Shown here: positions 13,886 to 19,416 of the stretch, piece after piece
Numbering within the stretch: the stretch's first letter is position 1
How the letters are laid out: every line of letters begins with the position of its first letter
Source: CAWULT01 sp963923455
GTDB lineage: Bacteria; Acidobacteriota; Vicinamibacteria; Vicinamibacterales; UBA2999
NCBI GenBank assembly: GCA_963923455.1
Contig: CAWULT010000088.1
Span: forward strand, 1-19,416
Reading direction: 5' to 3'
Length of the DNA stretch: 19,416 nt
Translations under genes and position numbers: made by a program
Notes under the pieces: model-generated
Database searches by the model: none
Told to the model about the DNA's origin: nothing
The model's input: the letters and a program-made list of their open reading frames with translations, nothing else

Positions 13886-14353
13886 ATGACGTTTCAAATC
13901 ACGCCCCTGTCCGACGCTCGGTTCCAGACGCTGTTTGCCATGGATGAGGACGCCCTTCGGCGGCTCGGGGTCATACGGATGCGCGCCGACCGCCGGCCCG
14001 GCTTTCCCTGCCGCGTCAGCCTGGAGGACGCCCTGCCGGGTGAGACCGTGATGCTCGCGCCCTACGCGCACCTCGACGCCGACTCGCCGTACCGGGCGTC
14101 CGGCCCCGTCTTCGTCCGGGAAGGTGCCAGGCCGGCCGCGCCGGCGCCGGGCGAGGTGCCGGACATGCTGCGCCTGCGCCCGCTGTCGCTGCGCGCCTAC
14201 GACGCGGCCTCGCTGATGGTGGCGGCCGACGTCGTCGACGGCCGCCATCTCGAGCACGGGATCGCGCGGCTGTTCGACGAGGCCGCCGTCCGCTTCCTGC
14301 ACGTCCACTTCGCCAGGCCCGGCTGCTACGCGTGCCGGGTCGATCGCGTGTGA
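13886..14353 (+). CDS. DUF1203 domain protein
   Basis: This 155-residue cytoplasmic protein has no signal peptide or membrane segment. GGGAGG lies 7 nt upstream of the ATG and fixes the start. It has the length and pattern of the DUF1203 family: an N-terminal RADRRPGFPCRVSLEDALPGE region, a central LAPYAHLDADSPYRASGPVFVRE segment, AYDAASLMVAADVVDG, and the terminal HVHFARPGCYACRVDRV with a CxxC-like C-Y-A-C pair. The family's function is unknown. The stop lies 7 nt before the ada ATG, so the two genes are probably co-transcribed. The pairing suggests, but does not show, a link to the alkylation response. It is divergent from the cupin gene. Confidence 0.88.
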   Translation: MTFQITPLSDARFQTLFAMDEDALRRLGVIRMRADRRPGFPCRVSLEDALPGETVMLAPYAHLDADSPYRASGPVFVREGARPAAPAPGEVPDMLRLRPLSLRAYDAASLMVAADVVDGRHLEHGIARLFDEAAVRFLHVHFARPGCYACRVDRV

Positions 14354-14360
14354 GGCCGCG

Positions 14361-15431
14361 ATGACGACGACGCGCGACGATGGTGCCCGCTGGCGCGCGG
14401 TGTCGGCCAGGGACCGGTCTCAGGACGGACGCTTCGTCTTCGGCGTGATCACGACCGGGATCTTCTGCCGCCCGTCGTGCCCGTCCCGCAGGCCGAAACG
14501 GCAGAACGTCCGCTTCTACGCCACGGTCACGGACGCGGCGCGGGACGGGCTGCGCCCGTGCCTGCGTTGCCGGCCGCTCGAGGCATCGGCCGGCGGCCGG
14601 GCAGCGGCCGCGGTCGGCCTGATCTGCGAGTACATCCGCGATCACGCGGACGAGGCGCTGACGCTGGAGGCGCTGGCCGGCCGGGCAGGCCTGAGCCGCT
14701 TCCACTTCCAGCGCTCCTTCAGGGCGGCCCTGGGCATCACGCCCGCACAGTACCTGGAGGCGTGCCGGCTGGCGCGATTCAAGCACGGCCTGCGGCGAGG
14801 CGGCGCCATCACCGACGCGGTGTACGAGGCAGGATTCGGGTCGAGCAGCCGCCTCTACTCGCGGGTCGACACGCGCCTGGGCATGACGCCGGCGCAGTAC
14901 CGGGCCGGCGGCCAGGGCGTGCAGATCTCGTGCGGCTCTGCGGCGACGCCCCTGGGCACCCTGATGGTGGCGGCGACCGATCGCGGCCTCTGCTTCGTGC
15001 AGTTCGGCGAGACGCACGCGGCACTGCTCGGGGCACTGCGGGCGGAATACCCGTCGGCGGACATTGCGGAAATGCGGAAGCCGTACCCGGCGCAGTTCGA
15101 TGCCTGGATGGCTGCGGTCGTCGACCACGTGAAGGACGTACGTCAGCCGCTCGACGTCCCGATGGACGTCCGCGCCACGGCGTTCCAGTTGGCGGTGTGG
15201 CGCTACCTCCAGACCATCCCTTCCGGCGAGGTGCGAACCTACACCGAGGTGGCGCGGGACCTCGGACGGCCGACGGCCGCGCGCGCCGTCGCCAGGGCGT
15301 GCGCCACCAATCCCGTGGCGGTCGTCGTGCCGTGCCACCGGGTGATCCGCAGCGATGGTTCGCTGGCCGGCTACCGTTGGGGGATCGAGCGCAAGCGGGT
15401 GCTGCTGGATCGGGAGCGGCAGGTTCGGTGA
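14361..15431 (+). CDS. ada: Ada: bifunctional methylated-DNA repair methyltransferase and AraC-type regulator
   Basis: The 356-residue length is close to E. coli Ada (354). The N-terminal Ada zinc domain has all four cysteines, C36 and C40 (FCRPSC) and C67 and C70 (PCLRC); C36 would accept methyl groups from DNA phosphotriesters and switch on DNA binding. An AraC-type helix-turn-helix region spans about 85-185 (LTLEALAGRAGLSRFHFQRSF, GITPAQYLEACR, and the second half ending GMTPAQYR). The C-terminal O6-methylguanine methyltransferase domain (about 190-350) has the active-site PCHRV with C325. The protein removes methyl groups irreversibly from alkylated DNA and activates repair genes, probably including its own operon. 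GAGG lies 5 nt before the ATG. All key residues are present. No alkA or alkB gene lies next to it in the window. Confidence 0.96.
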   Translation: MTTTRDDGARWRAVSARDRSQDGRFVFGVITTGIFCRPSCPSRRPKRQNVRFYATVTDAARDGLRPCLRCRPLEASAGGRAAAAVGLICEYIRDHADEALTLEALAGRAGLSRFHFQRSFRAALGITPAQYLEACRLARFKHGLRRGGAITDAVYEAGFGSSSRLYSRVDTRLGMTPAQYRAGGQGVQISCGSAATPLGTLMVAATDRGLCFVQFGETHAALLGALRAEYPSADIAEMRKPYPAQFDAWMAAVVDHVKDVRQPLDVPMDVRATAFQLAVWRYLQTIPSGEVRTYTEVARDLGRPTAARAVARACATNPVAVVVPCHRVIRSDGSLAGYRWGIERKRVLLDRERQVR

Positions 15432-15523
15432 ACGCAGGCGCCTACCGGACCCGTTCTTCTCCGAGGCGTTAAGGGCGCGCCGCCGAACCTAACCGCTCAG
15501 TGATCGCATGTCCTGCGGCACCG
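15432..15523. other. Convergent intergenic region
   Basis: This 92-bp stretch lies between the end of ada (plus) and the restored stop of the frameshifted small gene (minus). It contains a palindromic AGGCGCCT and GGCGCGCC, but no hairpin with a U-tract that would count as a terminator. Confidence 0.4.
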
Positions 15524-15927
15524 TCAGGATTTCGACGCCGTCCTCACGTAGGACATGAACACCGCGAGTGCAATGCCTCCTGCGATGCCTGCCCAGATCG
15601 CGATCTTGGCACCCATGCTCAAGCCGGACTGGCGCACCGAAGCCACCCGATCGAACGGGACGGAAGCAGGCGCCCCCCACCGGCTTCCAGTGAGAGGCTG
15701 TCATTCTCGATCGAGCGGATCCTCCCGCTGATCGTCTCGCCAGATACGAACGTCACTGTTACGTTTCGTCCGACACCCAGACGCTGAACGCTGGCGCGTG
15801 CCTCCGCGGCCGTCGAAGCGGCCGGAGCTGGGTCGTCCTGACCAGACCGGCCCGTGGATTGGGCGGGCAGCACCGCGGGTTGCACTATGAACAATGTCAC
15901 GAGCACGGATGCAAGCCACGTCCTCAT
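15524..15927 (-). pseudogene. Small exported/membrane protein gene broken by a one-base frameshift
   Basis: The ATG at 15927 has GGAG at 5-nt spacing and starts a signal peptide (WLASVLVTLFIVQPAVLPAQ). A short beta-rich segment with VGRNVTVTFVSGETISGRIRSI (about residues 52-73) resembles an SH3/LSm-like fold. As written, the frame leaves the expected sequence after EAGGG and stops at 15619 (102 residues). One base earlier in phase, the DNA continues as PASVPFDRVASVRQSGLSMGAK, then a glycine-rich transmembrane helix (IAIWAGIAGGIALAVFM) and a TGA at 15526-15524. The switch lies at a run of six G (plus-strand C 15673-15678); seven would restore a 134-residue protein. It could be a true mutation, phase variation or a consensus error. 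Similar small acidobacterial proteins, from memory, have no known function. Confidence 0.75.
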
Positions 15928-16100
15928 GGAGTCTCCAACGCGAACCACCCAGTGCAAGGGCTGGGACCACGCGGCAGCGCCTGGCCCCCCTGCTGCCTCA
16001 GGGAACTCTCGGCTGAACCCAGTGGATCTTCCACGTGGACTTGCCCCTTCCATGCACGGACGCTGAGGCGCCCTCGTCAACGTCTCCGGTCCTGATCGGA

Positions 16101-16130
16101 TTGACAGCCCCGCACGTCGGCGTGACTATG
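16101..16130 (+). promoter_or_regulatory. Weak promoter candidate for the efflux operon
   Basis: A perfect -35 hexamer TTGACA (16101-16106) lies about 90 bp before the TolC-family gene. The best -10 options are poor: GACTAT at 17-nt spacing or TATGCG at 20-nt spacing. The remainder of the 15928-16134 interval shows no gene or clear element. Confidence 0.3.
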
Positions 16131-16134
16131 CGAC

Positions 16135-16188
16135 ATGCATTCTGCACGCGTCAAGGAACTGTTCGGCGAGATGTTCGAGGACGACTGA
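16135..16188 (+). CDS. Putative 17-residue reading frame just before the TolC-family gene
   Basis: ATG at 16135 opens a frame encoding MHSARVKELFGEMFEDD that stops 3 nt before the ATG of the outer membrane factor gene. The peptide is acidic at the end. No good ribosome binding site precedes it. It could be a coupling leader, the decayed tail of a lost upstream gene, or chance. Confidence 0.2.
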   Translation: MHSARVKELFGEMFEDD

Positions 16189-16191
16189 CAC

Positions 16192-17634
16192 ATGGCCCTC
16201 CCGACGCTGCCTCGGCTGATCCTGGCCGCCGCGTTGTGCGCGCCGGCCGCGCCCACGCTCGCGCAATCGGCGGCCGCGCCCACGCAGCCACCGGCGCTCA
16301 CGCTGCACGACGCGCTCGTCTACGCGGCCGACCACTACCCTGCGCTGCAGGCGGCACTCGCACAGGCCGATGCCGCCGAGGCGTCCGTCGACGTCGCGCG
16401 CGCCGCGTACCTGCCGCGACTCGACAGCCTGTGGCAGACCAACCGCGCCACGGTCAACAACGTGACGGGCCTGCTGCTGCCGCAGTCGGTCGTGCCCGGC
16501 ATTTCCGGGCCGCCGCTGCCGGCGGCGTCCGGGCAGAGCGCGTGGGGCAGCGCGGCCGGCGCGCTGCTCTCGTGGGAACCGTTCGATCTGGGCCTGCGCG
16601 ACGCGGGTGTTCGCGGCGCACGGGCCGCCGTCGCGCGGGCGCGCGCCAGCGAGTCGCTGACGCGCCTCGACGTGCAGTCGGCCGTGGGCGCGGCGTTCCT
16701 CGGCGTCGTGCACACGGAGCTGGCCATCGCCGCGGCCCGGGCCGACCTCGATCGGCGCGCGACGCTCGCGCGCGCGGCGCGCGCGCTGGCCGACAACCAG
16801 CTGCGCCCAGGCGCCGAGGCCTCGCGCGCCGACGCCGAGCGCGCCGCGGCCGACACGCGGCTGATCCTGGCCGGCCAGCAGATGGCCCTCGCGCGCGCTG
16901 CGCTCGCCCGCACGCTCGGCACCACGGGCGCGCCGGCGACGATCGATGCCACGAGGCTGCTGGCGGCGACGCCGGCGGCTGGACCGGGCGCTCGCGCGGC
17001 GCATCCCCTCGTGCAGGTGAGACAGGCCGGCGTCGACGCGGCCCGCACCCAGGAGGACGTGCTGGCCGCCACCAACCGTCCGCGGCTGTATCTGCAGACT
17101 GCCGCGTTCGCGCGCGGCAGCGGCGCCGCGTACAACGGCACGCTCGAAGGCGGCGCCGCCGGCCTGGGGCTGGAGCGGGGCAACTGGGCCGCGGGCGTCC
17201 AGGTGGTGCTGCCGGACCCGTTCGCCGTGCCGGCCCTGCGCGCCCGGCGCGCCGCCGCCGCGGCCGCCACGCGGGCGGAACGCGCCGGCTACGACGAAGC
17301 CGTGCTCACCGTCACCGCCGGCCGGGAGGCCGCGGCCGCGATGGTCGAGGCCGCACGCGCCGTCGCCGCCAACACCCCCATCCAGGTGGCGGCGGCACGG
17401 CAGAGCGAGACACAGGCCGCCGCCCGCTACCAGGCGGGCCTGGCCTCCATCGTCGAAGTCGCCGACGCGCAGGGCCTCCTTGCGCAGGCCGAGTACCAGG
17501 ACGCAGCGGCGAAGGTGGACGTGTGGCGCGCGCTGCTCGCCGCCGCGGCCGCCCGCGGCGACCTGACGCCATTCGTACAGGCGGTCGCCGCGGCCGAGGA
17601 CGGGCGGCCGGCCGCACGCGAGGCAGGACGCTAG
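16192..17634 (+). CDS. TolC-family outer membrane efflux factor
   Basis: This 480-residue protein has a signal peptide (LPRLILAAALCAPAAPTLAQ) and the two-fold OEP repeat of TolC-like channels. The first half begins LTLHDALVYAADHYPALQAALAQADAAEASVDVARAAYLPRLD. The second begins near residue 275 (HPLVQVRQAGVDAARTQEDVLAATNRPRLYLQTAAF), and each half holds long alanine-rich coiled helices. The late segment ARYQAGLASIVEVADAQGLLAQAEYQ is typical of the family. It would form the trimeric channel through the outer membrane and periplasm for the RND pump encoded 3 nt downstream. AGGA lies about 10 nt before the ATG, a modest ribosome binding site. The exported substrate cannot be inferred. Confidence 0.93.
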   Translation: MALPTLPRLILAAALCAPAAPTLAQSAAAPTQPPALTLHDALVYAADHYPALQAALAQADAAEASVDVARAAYLPRLDSLWQTNRATVNNVTGLLLPQSVVPGISGPPLPAASGQSAWGSAAGALLSWEPFDLGLRDAGVRGARAAVARARASESLTRLDVQSAVGAAFLGVVHTELAIAAARADLDRRATLARAARALADNQLRPGAEASRADAERAAADTRLILAGQQMALARAALARTLGTTGAPATIDATRLLAATPAAGPGARAAHPLVQVRQAGVDAARTQEDVLAATNRPRLYLQTAAFARGSGAAYNGTLEGGAAGLGLERGNWAAGVQVVLPDPFAVPALRARRAAAAAATRAERAGYDEAVLTVTAGREAAAAMVEAARAVAANTPIQVAAARQSETQAAARYQAGLASIVEVADAQGLLAQAEYQDAAAKVDVWRALLAAAAARGDLTPFVQAVAAAEDGRPAAREAGR

Positions 17635-17637
17635 GCC

Positions 17638-19416
17638 ATGTGGTGGATTCGCGCCGCGCTGCGCCGCCCGATCACCGTGCTCGTCGCCCTCGTCGCCGTC
17701 GCGCTGACGGCCGCTTTCGCCACCCGGCGGATGCGCGTCGACATCTTCCCCGACCTCGACCTGCCCGTCATCTACGTGGCCCAGCCGTACGGCGGCATGA
17801 GTCCCGCGCAGATGGAAGGCTTCATCACGTACTACTACGAGTACCACTTCCTCTACATCAACGGGATCGAGAGCGTCGAGTCGAAGTCCATCCAGAACAC
17901 GTCGCTGCTGAAGTTGACGTTTCACGCCGGCACGGACATGGCCGAGGCCATGGCCCAGACGGTCGGCTACGTGAACCGGGCCCGCGCCTTCATGCCGCCC
18001 GGCACGGTCGGTCCGTTCGTGATGAGGTTCGACGCGGGCACCGTGCCGGTCGGCTACCTCGTCTTCAAGAGCGACACGCGCAGCCTGGGCGAGATCCAGG
18101 ACCTGGCGCTCAACCGCGTCCGCCCGCAGTTCGCGACCCTGCAGGGCGTGACGTCGCCGCCGCCGTTCGGCGGCAGCCAGCGCACGATCGTCGTCCGCGT
18201 CGACCCCGACCGGCTGCGCGCGTACGACATGTCGCCGGACGACGTGATCAAGGCCGTCACCGCGGGCAACGTGATCATGCCGTCGGGCAGCGTCAACCTC
18301 GGGGACGAGACGCGCATCTCGCCGATCAACTCGGTGGTCGGTCCCATCAACGACCTGCTGGCGTTGCCGGTCAGGACCGGCCCAGGACCGCCCGTGTCGA
18401 TTCGCGACGTCGGGTCGGTGTCCGACAGCACCGACATCCCGACCGCCTACGCGCTCGTCGACGGCCGGCGCGCCGTCTACATTCCGGTCACCAAGCGCCC
18501 CGACGCGTCCACGCTCGACGTGGTGGCCGAGGTGCGGGCCAACCTGGCGCGCTTCCAGGCCCTCGTGCCAGACGACATCTCCGTGTCCTACGAGCTGGAC
18601 CAGTCCAGGAACGTCGCCACGGCGCTGCGCACGGTGCTGGGCGAAGCCGCGCTCGGGGCACTGCTGACGGGCCTGATGGTGCTGGTGTTCCTGCGTGACT
18701 GGCGCAGCGCCGGCATCGTGGTCGTGACGATTCCGTTCGCGCTGCTCTCGGCGGTGGTGGCGCTCTGGGGCGCCGGCCAGACGATCAACATCATGACGCT
18801 CGGCGGCCTCGCGCTCGCCGTCGGCATCCTCGTGGACGAGTCCACGGTCGCGGTCGAGAACATCCACACGCACCTGGGCCGAGGCATGCCGGTGGCGCGG
18901 GCCGTCCTCGACGCGAGCCTCGAGGTCGTCCGGCCGCGGTTGCTGGCCATGCTGGCGGTCGTGGCCGTCTTCGTGCCGTCGTTCTTCATGACCGGCGTGT
19001 CACGGTCGCTCTTCGTGCCGCTGTCGCTCGCGGTGGGCTTCTCGATGATCGCCTCGTTCCTGCTGGCCGGATCGCTCGTGCCCGTGCTCTCCGTGTGGTG
19101 GCTCCGCGGACGGGCGCACGTGGGCACCGCCGCGGCGCACGGGGGCGACTGGGTCGACGGGCTGCGCCACGGCCTGGCTGCGACGCTGGCGCGCCTGGCG
19201 CCCGCGCGGGTGATCCTCGTCGCGGTCTACCTCGTGGTGTCGCTGGGCCTGGTGGCGGCGCTCGGCCCGCGGCTCGGGCGCGAAGTCTTCCCGCTCGGCG
19301 GCGCCAGGCAGTTCCAGCTGCGCTTCCGTGCGCCCGCGGGCACGAAGTTCGAGTCGACCGAGCGCCTCGCACGGGCGGTACTCGACGAGATCCAGCAGGC
19401 GGCCGGGCCCGGCCGC
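17638..19416 (+). CDS. RND efflux transporter permease, cut by the right edge
   Basis: 593 residues are visible of roughly 1,000-1,100 expected. TM1 is at about residues 10-30 (PITVLVALVAVALTAAF). It is followed by the RMRVDIFPDLDLPVIYVAQPYGGMSP motif and a periplasmic porter region with VGYVNRARAFMPPGTVGPFV. TM2-TM6 follow from about residue 340 (GALLTGLMVLVFLRDWRSAG, IPFALLSAVVALWG). TM4 carries GGLALAVGILVDESTVAVENIH, where AcrB has the proton-relay pair D407-D408; here the pair is D400-E401. A large cytoplasmic-side region and TM7 (ILVAVYLVVSLGLVAALG) start the second half. The layout follows HAE1-like pumps. The start is 3 nt after the TolC-family stop. A periplasmic adaptor gene is not seen and may lie downstream. 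Confidence 0.93.
   Translation, partial: MWWIRAALRRPITVLVALVAVALTAAFATRRMRVDIFPDLDLPVIYVAQPYGGMSPAQMEGFITYYYEYHFLYINGIESVESKSIQNTSLLKLTFHAGTDMAEAMAQTVGYVNRARAFMPPGTVGPFVMRFDAGTVPVGYLVFKSDTRSLGEIQDLALNRVRPQFATLQGVTSPPPFGGSQRTIVVRVDPDRLRAYDMSPDDVIKAVTAGNVIMPSGSVNLGDETRISPINSVVGPINDLLALPVRTGPGPPVSIRDVGSVSDSTDIPTAYALVDGRRAVYIPVTKRPDASTLDVVAEVRANLARFQALVPDDISVSYELDQSRNVATALRTVLGEAALGALLTGLMVLVFLRDWRSAGIVVVTIPFALLSAVVALWGAGQTINIMTLGGLALAVGILVDESTVAVENIHTHLGRGMPVARAVLDASLEVVRPRLLAMLAVVAVFVPSFFMTGVSRSLFVPLSLAVGFSMIASFLLAGSLVPVLSVWWLRGRAHVGTAAAHGGDWVDGLRHGLAATLARLAPARVILVAVYLVVSLGLVAALGPRLGREVFPLGGARQFQLRFRAPAGTKFESTERLARAVLDEIQQAAGPGR

Noticed and set aside
16126..18873. Long minus-strand frame and a long plus-strand frame (16035-18698) over the efflux genes
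   Set aside because: Both cover clear TolC and RND coding sequence in other frames and encode only Arg/Gly/Ala-rich sequence.
1..19416. CRISPR arrays, tRNA or rRNA genes, insertion sequences, phage genes
   Set aside because: No regular direct repeats, cloverleaf sequences, transposase motifs or phage proteins were seen.

Overview
The window is a GC-rich (about 70 percent) stretch of a Gram-negative bacterial chromosome. The protein families suggest Acidobacteriota, probably a Vicinamibacteria-like lineage. The evidence is a large TonB-dependent receptor with an N-terminal carboxypeptidase-regulatory-like domain, a DUF1587/1592/1588/1585 cytochrome next to a DUF1552 protein, an ankyrin/cytochrome c fusion, a 14-repeat sensor propeller and a manganese-cupin of the acidobacterial hydroxynitrile-lyase type. 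The taxon is inferred from gene content; no rRNA or tRNA gene was seen.

Region 1 (1-13703, minus strand) is a run of nine co-oriented genes. In transcription order they are: a probable promoter and leader peptide, an exported HNL-like cupin, an internally deleted PQQ quinoprotein remnant, a TonB-dependent receptor, a strong hairpin, a diheme DUF1592 protein, a Tat-exported DUF1552 protein, an ankyrin-repeat protein ending in cytochrome c, an exported carboxymuconolactone-decarboxylase-like protein, a conserved secreted protein of unknown function, and a two-component-type propeller sensor cut by the left edge. All nine products have an export signal. The central three genes overlap by ATGA and TGATG. 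The arrangement looks like an outer-membrane uptake plus periplasmic redox module. Its substrate is unknown.

Region 2 (13608-13885) is a 278-bp divergent intergenic region. It holds a minus-strand promoter candidate whose spacer contains a run of eight C/G, a 14-codon leader reading frame, a GCGCA-A-TGCGC palindrome and two mutually exclusive hairpins.

Region 3 (13886-15431, plus strand) is a DUF1203 protein followed 7 nt later by a complete Ada-type bifunctional DNA repair methyltransferase/regulator. Region 4 (15432-16191) holds a small minus-strand membrane-protein gene broken by a one-base frameshift in a G6 tract, then a short intergenic region with a perfect TTGACA. Region 5 (16192 to the right edge, plus strand) is an RND-type efflux operon: a TolC-family outer membrane factor followed 3 nt later by an RND permease that runs off the window.

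Many long reading frames on the opposite strands are by-products of the high GC content and were left out.
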